Shown one piece after another: positions 54,139 to 62,728 of a DNA stretch of 64,000 bases. The notes below the pieces were generated by a model. The model did no database searches. It saw only the letters and a list, made by a program, of their open reading frames with translations, and was not told where the DNA came from. The translations under genes and the position numbers were made by a program. This DNA is from Deferribacterales bacterium Deferri_01 (GTDB lineage: Bacteria; Chrysiogenota; Deferribacteres; Deferribacterales; Geovibrionaceae): positions 284,723-348,722 of the forward strand of contig LUZY01000013.1 of assembly GCA_001603805.1 (NCBI GenBank), given 5' to 3'. Position 1 is the stretch's first letter. The number at the start of each line of letters is the position of its first letter.

Positions 54139-56786
54139 AATCTGATTCCCCTTTCCTGCGCTATTCTTTTTGCGAATGCGGCTTCCTCTTCTTTTGAGGA
54201 TATTTCATGATCGAGTTTAGCCCGTTTTATTTCCTTAAAAATTTCGCCGTAAATATCCGAAGGCGGAATACCCATGACTTTCAAATCATTTCCGGTCAGC
54301 GCAGGTGCAGTGAACCTGTAAACCGTGAGATATTCCTTAAGAAGCCACTCATACTCCTGCCCCAGAACTGCCACAGAAGCTGTCACTGCTTCGGTCTTCA
54401 TTCCTTCAAAAATCTCAGTAATGACAGAAGCTCTGACGTTTTTAAGCCGTTTGATCTGCCACACGGCATACTTAAACTTATTAAATGTTTCAGCAAGATC
54501 ATCATAAAGCCTTCCGGTTATCTCAAACCTTGAGGCAAGCTTCTTCATCTCCTGCTTATTTAAATCTGCAAACAGGATACAGAAACGGCTGATCCACATC
54601 TCAAGCTTGTCTTCAAACTGAAACGAATACCATCCGTTAATCTTCTTCAAAACTGCAAATCTGTCCAGCTTGAAATCATCAATGGCAAGTTTTTCGTGAA
54701 AAAATTTCAGCATATCGTATTTTTTCATCATCATCAGAGCATCAATGAAGTAATCTTCAGACAAAATATATTTAAGCTCAAGGTACATCCGCTGCCCCAC
54801 AACCCTGTCCAGCAGATTCAGCGAAACAGCGTGCTTGAGCAGTTTTTCAGTATGCGGACCAACGGCAAATCCGTAACGCACGGCAAAGCGCACACCACGC
54901 AGGCATCTTGAAGGGTCATCCACAAAACTAAGGCTGTGCAGGACTCTTATTTTTTTATCCTGAATATCCTTCTGACCGCCGAAAAAATCCAGAAGCTGAC
55001 CAAAATTTTCACCAGTGAGCTTCATCGCCATGGCGTTTATGCTGAAATCACGTCTGTAAAGGTCATTGCGTATGGATGCGTTTTCAACCTCCGGTGCTGA
55101 AGCCGGATTGGTGTAGTATTCTGTTCTGGATGTGGCAAAATCCACCCGGAAGCCGTCTTTGAATATAACCACCGCAGTTTTGAACTTGAAATGTTCCGAA
55201 ACCTTGGCTTTTTTTATTGAGGCAAAGCGCTTTGCCAGAGCAGGAGCATCCCCCTCCACTACTATATCTATATCCATATTGGTGTTCTGCATGAGTATAT
55301 CACGCACCACACCGCCCACAAGATAGGCATTAAGCCCCATCTGTTCCGCAAGTTTGCCTATTTCCTCAAGTATCTTAACAACCCTGTCAGGAAGGCATGT
55401 TTTTATTAAAGAACGGATATTTTTCAATTTCTGGGGCTGTTTCGTCTGTTGATGTCTCGGCAGCTTGGTTATTTCCTCATGCATAAGGCGAAGAAGATCC
55501 GTGCGGGTTATAACCCCTTCCAGTCTGGCGTTTTTAACAACAGGGAGCATCTTCTGATTCAGAGAAAGCATCATCTCCTCCGCCAGATAATATGGGACGT
55601 CCGGCTCAACTGTGCGGAACTCTATCTGCATAAGTGAGCGCACAGGCTCACTTTTAAGCCCGTGCTTTATGCCCTGCAATATATCACGCCTTGAAATAAG
55701 CCCCACAGGAAGCCCGGCGTTATCCACAACAGGCATCATATTCAGGTTGTATTTCATGAAAAGATCCATCGCCATTTCAAATGTTCCTGTTATAGGGACT
55801 GTTTTTACAGGCGATGTCATAATATCCCTTGCCAGACGCACAGGGTGTATATTTTCGCTTATTACAATTTTTAAAAGATCCACACATTCGGTAAGGGTCA
55901 TTTTCTTAACTATAGCGCTTGCTGCGCTTGGATGACCACCTCCGCCGAAGCGTGTCATCACCACGGAGCAGTCTATCTCATCCGCCCTGCTTCTGCCAAC
56001 CAGAACAATGCGCTCGCCGGCACGCACAGCAATGAACAAAGCATCCATGCTTTCCATATCCATAATACGGTGAGCAATAACTGCTATTTCACCGACATAT
56101 CTGTCAGTAGTTGCGTGTGAAAGACCTACTGTTGCGCCCTGAATATGGAAAAGACTCATATTTACAAGGAGTTCGTTCATTACAAACACCTGTTCCTTGC
56201 TCATATCACGCTTAACATACTCGCTTACCATCTCCAGATCCGCACCGGCTTTCAGCAGAAAAGCCGCAGCAGTCATATCCTCCGGAGTGGTGCTGGAAAA
56301 TGACAGAAGCCCGGTGTCTTCGTATAATCCGAGAATCATAATCGTTGCAAGTGCTTTATCCGGTACAAAACCAAGCGCCTTCATCTTGCGGATGATAATT
56401 GTCACAGTGGAGCCTGTTTCGTCTATACGTGCTTCATCAGCTATTATGTCACGCCCGTGGGACGGGTGATGATCATACACGATTACTTTATCAGCCTTAT
56501 CAATCAACCACTCCAGAGGTGCGGTACGCTCTTTCAGCTTACAGTCTGTCACTATAAGCAGCTCAAGATGCTCTATCTCTTTAAATTCACGCTCTTTTAT
56601 TCGTATGACGGGAAGGCTCACATCTTCTTCGTTGTAGTAATCTTCAACATTACTTTCGTAAGACGTAACAGTAAGAACAGCATCACAACCATGAATAACA
56701 CAAGCGGCGCATGCACTGGCAAGTGCATCAAAGTCAGGGGTTTTATGGGTTATGACCGCTTTTTTTATATCTTTAAGAGGTTTCAT
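54135..56786 (-). CDS. DHH-CBS-tRNA nucleotidyltransferase/poly(A) polymerase fusion
   Basis: An 883-residue multidomain protein. Residues 1-310 are a DHH phosphoesterase (THKTPDFDALAS at 14-25, YDHHPSHG near 96, DHHA1-type FGGGGHPSAAS near 285). Residues about 318-440 are two CBS domains. Residues about 470-883 are a class II CCA-adding/PcnB-type enzyme (YLVGGVVRDILM near 490, DIDIVVEGDAPAL). This fusion occurs in several phyla. Whether the last part adds CCA, A or poly(A) cannot be told. The ATG once overlapped the xerD stop as ATGA; two repeat units now separate them. Confidence 0.87.
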   Translation of the reverse strand: MKPLKDIKKAVITHKTPDFDALASACAACVIHGCDAVLTVTSYESNVEDYYNEEDVSLPVIRIKEREFKEIEHLELLIVTDCKLKERTAPLEWLIDKADKVIVYDHHPSHGRDIIADEARIDETGSTVTIIIRKMKALGFVPDKALATIMILGLYEDTGLLSFSSTTPEDMTAAAFLLKAGADLEMVSEYVKRDMSKEQVFVMNELLVNMSLFHIQGATVGLSHATTDRYVGEIAVIAHRIMDMESMDALFIAVRAGERIVLVGRSRADEIDCSVVMTRFGGGGHPSAASAIVKKMTLTECVDLLKIVISENIHPVRLARDIMTSPVKTVPITGTFEMAMDLFMKYNLNMMPVVDNAGLPVGLISRRDILQGIKHGLKSEPVRSLMQIEFRTVEPDVPYYLAEEMMLSLNQKMLPVVKNARLEGVITRTDLLRLMHEEITKLPRHQQTKQPQKLKNIRSLIKTCLPDRVVKILEEIGKLAEQMGLNAYLVGGVVRDILMQNTNMDIDIVVEGDAPALAKRFASIKKAKVSEHFKFKTAVVIFKDGFRVDFATSRTEYYTNPASAPEVENASIRNDLYRRDFSINAMAMKLTGENFGQLLDFFGGQKDIQDKKIRVLHSLSFVDDPSRCLRGVRFAVRYGFAVGPHTEKLLKHAVSLNLLDRVVGQRMYLELKYILSEDYFIDALMMMKKYDMLKFFHEKLAIDDFKLDRFAVLKKINGWYSFQFEDKLEMWISRFCILFADLNKQEMKKLASRFEITGRLYDDLAETFNKFKYAVWQIKRLKNVRASVITEIFEGMKTEAVTASVAVLGQEYEWLLKEYLTVYRFTAPALTGNDLKVMGIPPSDIYGEIFKEIKRAKLDHEISSKEEEAAFAKRIAQERGIRL

Positions 56787-56977
56787 GATTTACCTCTTGT
56801 GCGGGAAAATCTGGGATGACATTCATTCATTATATTCCGTGTTTTGTCTGACATTACAATCCAAAATTTGCCGTCCCTGGAAATTTTGGATACACGCTCG
56901 CGCCTTGCAAAGCAAGGCTTCGCTACACACGGTGCGCTCCCATCCTTGGGAGCGTATGCAACAACAGACGGAGTCAT
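56783..56977 (-). CDS. Open 64-codon frame in repeat unit, downstream copy
   Basis: One 191-bp repeat unit read on the minus strand. It starts at an ATG overlapping the stop of the unit before (ATGA), with AGAGGT five bases upstream, and its own TGA overlaps the ATG of the DHH-CBS-PcnB gene in the same way. The first 44 codons cross the structured repeat; the last 21 repeat the C-terminus of XerD (DKTRNIMNECHPRFSRTRGK). Probably a by-product of insertion, but it preserves translational coupling. Confidence 0.35.
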   Translation of the reverse strand: MTPSVVAYAPKDGSAPCVAKPCFARRERVSKISRDGKFWIVMSDKTRNIMNECHPRFSRTRGKS

Positions 56978-57232
56978 GATTTACCTCTTGTGCGGGAAAA
57001 TCTGGGATGGCATTCATTCATGATGCTTCTCGTCTTGTCTGACATTACAATCCAAAATTTGCCGTCCCTGGAAATTTTGGAGACACGCTCGCACCTTGCA
57101 AAGCAAGGCTTCGCTTCACACGGTGCGCTCCCATCCTTGGGAGCGTATGCAACAACAGACGGAGTCATGATTTACCTCTTGTGCGGGAAAATCTGGGATG
57201 ACATTCATTCATTATATTCCGTGTTTTGTCTG
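56784..57232 (+). repeat. Tandem 191-bp repeat with structured element and xerD 3' end
   Basis: Units at 56784-56974 and 56975-57165, then a third, native copy of the xerD 3' end at 57166-57232. Each unit has about 67 bases of xerD tail plus 124 bases of element: hairpin A (56859-56891; arms ATCCAAAATTT, one-base bulge), linker ATACACGCTCGCG, hairpin B CCTTGC-aaa-GCAAGG, linker CTTCGCTTCACACGG (one change in copy 1), and hairpin C CGCTCCCA-tcct-TGGGAGCG (56935-56954). It fills the whole gap between xerD and the next gene. Confidence 0.92.
56974..57168 (-). CDS. Open 64-codon frame in repeat unit, upstream copy
   Basis: Second copy of the same 64-codon frame, overlapping the xerD stop (ATGA) at one end and the next copy at the other. 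It differs from its sister at a few residues in the element part. In the xerD-derived tail it has eight base changes but only one amino-acid change (N to S). Expression is unproven. Confidence 0.35.
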   Translation of the reverse strand: MTPSVVAYAPKDGSAPCEAKPCFARCERVSKISRDGKFWIVMSDKTRSIMNECHPRFSRTRGKS

Positions 57233-58067
57233 TTGTTACATGAGTATATATTTCGGTGGTGGAGAGATCGGAATGACCAAGAAAAAGCTGGATAGTGCGG
57301 AGATCCGCTCCGTTTGTGAGCATGTGAGTAGCAAAAGAATGACGCAGGGTATGAGGAGAAACATGTTTGGTTATACCTATTTTTTCACAGTATTTCTTTA
57401 CAATCATCCAGAAATATTCCCTGTCCAGTTTCTTGCCGGTTCTGCTTAAAAAAAGATACCCGTTATCGGACTCTTTGACAAAATAATCTTTCCGGACAGC
57501 AAGATAGCTTTCCATTTTTTCACGAAGACTTTCATAGAAAGGTACAAGGCGCTCTTTGCTCCCCTTACCCGTCACTTTGAAGATTCCTCTTTTCATATCT
57601 ATGTCATTTAGTCTGATACTGACAAGCTCACTTACCCTTATTCCTGACGAATACATAGTCTCAAGCATTACCTGATCTCTGAAACCGAGGTGTGTCGAAA
57701 CGTCGGGAGCTGCCAAAAGCTCGTCAACCTCTTTAAAATCAAGGAATGAAGGAAGCTTCTCCCATTTTTTCGGCTTTGTCACCAGTGTGACAGGGTTTAC
57801 TTTAAGTTCATGCTCAGTAATGAGAAAATCGAAAAAAGCACTCAGACCGGAGAGTCTCCGCAGAAGTGTTTCCACAGAACAGCCCCTTATCCTCAACTCC
57901 GTCATGAACCCGATGATTTCCTTGAGGGAATACGGCTCTTCTCTTCCTGCTGTAAACTCATAAAAATCTTTTACATCATGAAGATAAGCCTCCACAGTGT
58001 TATCACTGGCGGAGTATTCGTACTTCAAAAATGACTCAAAAGCCTTGATATGCTTATCTTTATCCAT
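57165..58067 (-). CDS. xerD: Tyrosine recombinase XerD/XerC type
   Basis: A site-specific recombinase of the kind that resolves chromosome dimers at dif. With ATG 58067 the 300 residues match the family. The SAM-like N-terminal domain spans about 5-90; the catalytic residues are Arg in SSGIRVSELVS, Lys in GKGSKERLVPF, HxxR in HTLRHSFATHML, His in LGHSDLSTT and Tyr in TEIYTHV. The C-terminal tail after CHPR is slightly extended. XerC versus XerD is not certain, and no phage genes are nearby. Confidence 0.9.
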   Translation of the reverse strand: MDKDKHIKAFESFLKYEYSASDNTVEAYLHDVKDFYEFTAGREEPYSLKEIIGFMTELRIRGCSVETLLRRLSGLSAFFDFLITEHELKVNPVTLVTKPKKWEKLPSFLDFKEVDELLAAPDVSTHLGFRDQVMLETMYSSGIRVSELVSIRLNDIDMKRGIFKVTGKGSKERLVPFYESLREKMESYLAVRKDYFVKESDNGYLFLSRTGKKLDREYFWMIVKKYCEKIGITKHVSPHTLRHSFATHMLTNGADLRTIQLFLGHSDLSTTEIYTHVTTDKTRNIMNECHPRFSRTRGKS

Positions 58068-58574
58068 ATTCACTTTTACCACATCAGGCTCAAAGGAGCA
58101 ATGGCGCTTTCTATAAGCAGAGATCAAAATAAAAAAAAAATCACTGTTAACTTATACCCAACCATTTAACCTATCCGACTAAACAGTTTACTACCATGTG
58201 GACATATGCCCTATTTCAAAAAATTAGTGACTAATCATTTAGATTGAATCTGAACATAAAATTTAGTATAATACTAATATCAGATATTAAACCATAATTA
58301 AGAATAATTTATTATCAAATAATAATAAAATCAATTAGTTTTTTCTATAATATATAACTTTTCATACATTCATATCATGGCATGAAAGTTTTGTTGTCAA
58401 ACTCTGTTCTTAATAATAAAGATACTATTATAGCTTTTATCTATTAAACTTAAAATTAATCAATAGCTCTAAAATAAGAAAAAATAATGCACTCTTGCTT
58501 ATAACATTAAAATTAGTGTTGACTATCTATAAACACAAAATTAATATTATCACAGATAAGTCAGGAGGATCTAA
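58068..58574. other. AT-rich intergenic region between xerD and maeB
   Basis: About 500 bases of very AT-rich DNA between divergent genes. I see only the maeB promoter at its right end and part of the xerD promoter region at the left. There is no open frame of note, no tRNA and no structured repeat. It may hold curved DNA or regulator sites. Confidence 0.6.
58519..58547 (+). promoter_or_regulatory. Sigma70-type promoter of maeB
   Basis: TTGACT-N17-TAATAT. A GGAGG ribosome site six bases before the ATG follows about 20 bases downstream. Confidence 0.75.
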
Positions 58575-60848
58575 ATGAGCAAACAGGAAAAAATAACACT
58601 GGAGGAAGCTCTCGATTACCATAAGGGCGCACGTCCCGGTAAAATCGAAGTTGTTCCCACAAAACCCTGCTTCACGCAGAGAGACCTTTCCCTCGCATAC
58701 ACTCCGGGTGTCGCTGAACCCTGCCGTGTAATTGAAAAAAATCCCGAAGCCGTTTACGACTACACATCCAAAGGAAACCTGGTGGCGGTTCTTTCCAATG
58801 GCACTGCGGTTCTCGGTCTCGGAAATATCGGCGCTGCTGCCGGCAAACCTGTTATGGAAGGAAAAGGCGTTCTTTTCAAAAGATTTGCTGATGTTGACGT
58901 TTTCGACATAGAGATCAACTCACAGAACCCTGATGATGTTATCAAGGCATGCGAACTCCTTGAGCCCACTTTCGGCGGCATAAATCTTGAAGATATTAAA
59001 GCACCGGACTGCTTCTATATAGAAGAAGAAGTCAAAAAGAAACTCCAGATCCCCGTTTTCCACGATGACCAGCACGGAACAGCGATCATCTGCATAGCCG
59101 CTCTTCTGAACGCTCTTGAAATTGTGGACAAAAAGATAGAAGACATTGTAACTGTAATCAACGGTGCAGGAGCCGCAGGTATAGCTATCGGGAAGCTTAT
59201 GCTCCTTGTCGGTGCAAGAAGAGAAAACATATTTATGTGCGATACTAAAGGTGTTGTTTATACCGGAAGAAAAGAAGGTATGAACAAATACAAGGAGGAA
59301 TTCGCACTTGTTACGGATAAACGCACCCTCGAAGAAGCAGTTGACGGTGCAGATGTGTTCCTTGGACTCTCTGCTAAGGGAGCTCTTACAAAACCCATGG
59401 TTAAAACTATGGCAAGAACTCCTATTATCATGGCTATGGCAAACCCTGATCCTGAAATCACTCCTGAAGAGGTTGAAGAAGTCAGAGGAGACGCCGTTGT
59501 CGCAACCGGACGCTCAGACTACCCCAATCAGGTTAACAACGTTCTCGGTTTCCCCTTTATTTTCAGAGGCGCACTCGATGTGAGAGCATCCGCCATTAAT
59601 GAAGAGATGAAACTTGCCGCTGTTTACGCTCTTTCCAAACTTGCCAAGGAAGATGTACCCGAAAACGTATGCAAGGCTTACGGCGTAAACAAAATAGAAT
59701 TTGGAAAAGATTACATCATTCCGAAACCATTCGATCCCAGAGTTCTCACATGGGTTGCCCCCGCAGTTGCGAAAGCTGCAATGGAAACCGGTGTGGCAAA
59801 GATGCCCATAAAAGATTTTGAAGCATACAAAGACCAGCTTGAATCAAGGCTGTCATTTGCCAAAGAATTTACCCGTCAGGTAATTTCAGTTGCAAGACAG
59901 CATCCTAAGAAAGTCGTATTCCCTGAAGGGGATTATGAGAAGATTGTAAGAGCCGCTAACAGAATCGTACTGGAAGGAATCGCCCAGCCTATCCTGCTCG
60001 GAGATGTTGAGAGGATCAAGAAGCTTGCCGCAGATATTAACGTTGACCTTACCGGTATCGAAATTGTTGACCCCAGATGCTCGGACAAAGTTGACGCTTA
60101 TGCGGCACAGCTTTTTGAACTGCGCGGCAGAAAAGGCATGACCTTTGCAGAAGCAGCAAGACGCATGAACAAAATAACGGATTACTACGCTGCTATGATG
60201 GTTAAAAACGGCGAGGCAGACTGCCTTGTTAACGGATATTCCAGAAACTATCCTGACGCCATCAAGCCTCTGCTTGAGATTCTGCCTCTGGAGAAAAACT
60301 ATACGACTCCCTCAGGTTCATACTTCATGCTGTTTAAGGACAGAATGGTTCTCTGCGCTGACACAACTGTGAACATAGACCCCACAGCAGAACAGCTCGC
60401 ACAGATTGCCCTTCAGTCCGCTGATACACTTCGGAAATTCCAGATTGAACCGAAAGTTGCAATGATCTCATTCTCCAACTTCGGCTCAGTGCGTATGGAC
60501 AGAACCGTCAAACTTGAAAAAGCTATCAAAATAGTTAATGAAACCGATCCAAAACTCATAATAGACGGAGATATGCAGGCGGATACAGCAGTTTACCCGC
60601 CAATAGCAAAAGAAGCATTCTCCTTCTCAAAAATCAAAGGGGACGCAAATGTTCTTGTTTTCCCCAACCTTGAAGCAGGCAACAGCGCATACAAACTTCT
60701 CTGGAGACTCGGAAGCGGTATCGCCATAGGTCCTATCCTTCAGGGGTTTGAGCACTCGGTTCATGTACTCCAGAGAGGGGTTGATGTTACCGACATAGTT
60801 AATCTGGCCGCTATTGCAGTTGTAGACTGCATTGAAAAAACAAAATAA
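58575..60848 (+). CDS. maeB: NADP-dependent malic enzyme with phosphotransacetylase-like domain
   Basis: Oxidative decarboxylation of malate to pyruvate. The 757 residues match the MaeB fusion: malic enzyme domains in about 1-425 (SLAYTPGVAEPCRVIEKNP near 38-56, FHDDQHGTAI, NGAGAAGIAIGKL for NADP) and a phosphotransacetylase-like domain from about 440 to the end (KKVVFPEGDYEKIVRAA). In E. coli MaeB that domain does not carry out phosphate transfer but lets acetyl-CoA regulate the enzyme. It has its own promoter and terminator. Confidence 0.95.
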   Translation: MSKQEKITLEEALDYHKGARPGKIEVVPTKPCFTQRDLSLAYTPGVAEPCRVIEKNPEAVYDYTSKGNLVAVLSNGTAVLGLGNIGAAAGKPVMEGKGVLFKRFADVDVFDIEINSQNPDDVIKACELLEPTFGGINLEDIKAPDCFYIEEEVKKKLQIPVFHDDQHGTAIICIAALLNALEIVDKKIEDIVTVINGAGAAGIAIGKLMLLVGARRENIFMCDTKGVVYTGRKEGMNKYKEEFALVTDKRTLEEAVDGADVFLGLSAKGALTKPMVKTMARTPIIMAMANPDPEITPEEVEEVRGDAVVATGRSDYPNQVNNVLGFPFIFRGALDVRASAINEEMKLAAVYALSKLAKEDVPENVCKAYGVNKIEFGKDYIIPKPFDPRVLTWVAPAVAKAAMETGVAKMPIKDFEAYKDQLESRLSFAKEFTRQVISVARQHPKKVVFPEGDYEKIVRAANRIVLEGIAQPILLGDVERIKKLAADINVDLTGIEIVDPRCSDKVDAYAAQLFELRGRKGMTFAEAARRMNKITDYYAAMMVKNGEADCLVNGYSRNYPDAIKPLLEILPLEKNYTTPSGSYFMLFKDRMVLCADTTVNIDPTAEQLAQIALQSADTLRKFQIEPKVAMISFSNFGSVRMDRTVKLEKAIKIVNETDPKLIIDGDMQADTAVYPPIAKEAFSFSKIKGDANVLVFPNLEAGNSAYKLLWRLGSGIAIGPILQGFEHSVHVLQRGVDVTDIVNLAAIAVVDCIEKTK

Positions 60849-60868
60849 TTCCTGCCTCACCCATTAGT

Positions 60869-60898
60869 AAAAAAGGAGTCCGACCGGACTCCTTTTTT
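60869..60898 (+). terminator. Intrinsic terminator after maeB
   Basis: GGAGTCC-gacc-GGACTCC, with six A before and six T after. Confidence 0.93.
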
Positions 60899-60995
60899 AA
60901 TGTTCAATTTCCTGCTTATTAAGCGTTATTATCTTGAATTTTGAATATTCTTATGTTTAATTAGTCGGCAAGACTTATTCCAAAAGGTGATTACA

Positions 60996-62690
60996 TTGCT
61001 TGAAAATATTCTTAAAAATGAACGAAGCATTTATCTGCTTCAGCATAAAGACAACCCTGTCGCATGGCAGCCGTGGAACGATGCCACTTTGAAGCTGGCT
61101 CAGGAGCAGGATAAGCCCATAATGGTCAGTGTTGGCTATTCCGCTTGTCACTGGTGTCATGTAATGGAGAAAGAGTCATTTGAAAACCCTGAAATAGCTG
61201 AAATAATTAATAAATACTTCATACCTGTCAAGGTTGACAGAGAAGAATACCCCGATGTGGACAAACGATACCAGTTTTACCTCCAGTCAACAGGCGTGAA
61301 TGGCGGATGGCCGTTGAACTGTTTCCTCCTGCCCGACGGAACGCCATTCTACGGCGGAACCTATTACCCCAAAGAGCCCGGGCACGGGCTGCCGGCATTC
61401 AAAGAGATACTTGAGAAAATAGGTGAACTCTACCGCACTGACAGAGCCCATGTGAGGCAAACGGCTAAGAACTATATCAGCTTCCTTGATGAATTTAAAG
61501 AGGTTAAGTTTGATCTTGAACACTTTGAATCCACACCTGTAAGTGCCTTTGATAATGAATTTTACCGCATTATGGATATGGAAAACGGAGGTTTTGGAGC
61601 TGGCGCCCGCTTTCCGCAGATTCCTTCCCTGCTCTATCTTATGAAACGTTTTGAAAAGGAAAGGATTTCGACTTTCCTTACAAAAACAGCAGATATACTC
61701 TGCTCCGGCGGGATATGCGACCATATACACGGCGGATTTTTCAGATATACAGTTGATAAGGAATGGCGTACGCCCCACTTTGAAAAGATGCTCTACGACA
61801 ACGCCCTGAACGCCATATTCCTCGCACGCATGTTTGACAAGACAGACAACATGCTCTACCTGCACACTGCACGTAAAGCGATCGACTTTATACTGGAAGA
61901 GTTTAACACGGAATTCGGTCTCATATCATCCATGGATGCTGACAGTCCGGACTCCAAAGGCAAGATGGCTGAAGGCTTCTATTATAAGATATTCAACCGT
62001 GATATGGTGCTTTTCAGCGAAGAAGATAAAAAGAAGCTGTTTGAACATGTTTTTCCATACGAGGGAGTTGCGGCATTTGCCAAGGCAGACTATGAAAGCA
62101 GAATCCTTGTTCAGCCGCTGATAGACAAACTCAAAGAAGGTTCTGTATATAAGACAAAACCCGCCAAGGACAATAAAGTTATTCTTTCTCAAAATGCCTT
62201 GTTTTGTAAAGCTTTGTTAGAGTATAGCGAAACAGCAGGAGATGAATATTACTTTGAGCAGGCAAAAATGCTTCTGGGTAAACTTGAGCATTTCCTCATA
62301 GACGAAACACATCTTAACAGGATCAACTACAACGGAGATATATTCAACTACGCCACTCTGGAGGACTATGCCTTCACTGCGGATATGTATATTAAGTTCT
62401 TTGACATAACCTCGGAAAAGAGCTTCCTTGTTAAAGCAAAAACACTTCTTGAACAAGCTTTGGAGGAATTCACAACAAACGGACTTCTTCATCTGGACAG
62501 AGCAGGCAAGGTGCTTGAGACATTTGACGATTCCATGCCGTCTGCAGTGGGGTTGACTGCTGAACTGATAATACATAATAAAGAGCGTCTGGGACTTGAG
62601 ATAACTTCTGAAACAGAAAATTTTCTCGCTGACAGAGCGGTCAAGTATCCGACAGCTCATTCCACAGTTCTGAGTGCATTCACAGCCTAG
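60996..62690 (+). CDS. Thioredoxin-domain YyaL/SSP411-like protein
   Basis: Family of YyaL/spermatogenesis-associated protein 20: an N-terminal thioredoxin-like (DUF255) domain followed by an (alpha/alpha)6 barrel. I take TTG at 60996 (564 residues), five bases after AGGTGA. Signature GYSACHWCHVMEKESFENPE near 46-65 includes the CxxC; NGGWPLNCFLLPDGTPFYGGTYYP follows. The rest resembles sugar-epimerase barrels (MEKMLYDNA-like HFEKMLYDNALN near 265). About 100 residues shorter than many relatives. The reaction is unknown. Confidence 0.88.
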   Translation: MLENILKNERSIYLLQHKDNPVAWQPWNDATLKLAQEQDKPIMVSVGYSACHWCHVMEKESFENPEIAEIINKYFIPVKVDREEYPDVDKRYQFYLQSTGVNGGWPLNCFLLPDGTPFYGGTYYPKEPGHGLPAFKEILEKIGELYRTDRAHVRQTAKNYISFLDEFKEVKFDLEHFESTPVSAFDNEFYRIMDMENGGFGAGARFPQIPSLLYLMKRFEKERISTFLTKTADILCSGGICDHIHGGFFRYTVDKEWRTPHFEKMLYDNALNAIFLARMFDKTDNMLYLHTARKAIDFILEEFNTEFGLISSMDADSPDSKGKMAEGFYYKIFNRDMVLFSEEDKKKLFEHVFPYEGVAAFAKADYESRILVQPLIDKLKEGSVYKTKPAKDNKVILSQNALFCKALLEYSETAGDEYYFEQAKMLLGKLEHFLIDETHLNRINYNGDIFNYATLEDYAFTADMYIKFFDITSEKSFLVKAKTLLEQALEEFTTNGLLHLDRAGKVLETFDDSMPSAVGLTAELIIHNKERLGLEITSETENFLADRAVKYPTAHSTVLSAFTA

Positions 62691-62699
62691 AAGACTGAA

Positions 62700-62728
62700 T
62701 CCGGCGTGTATTTTCAGCGCACGCCGGA
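62700..62728. terminator. Hairpin between convergent genes
   Basis: TCCGGCGTG pairs with CACGCCGGA across 11 bases, overlapping the last codons of the TetR gene. No T run on either side, so termination is only suggested. Confidence 0.45.

Noticed and set aside
56784..57232. Insertion sequence or integron attC array
   Set aside because: No transposase frame, no terminal inverted repeats of IS type and no integrase cassette frames. The attC core sequences are missing, although the folded shapes are reminiscent.
57165..58067. Phage or integrative-element integrase
   Set aside because: Length and motifs fit XerC/XerD, and there are no phage, tRNA or att features around it.
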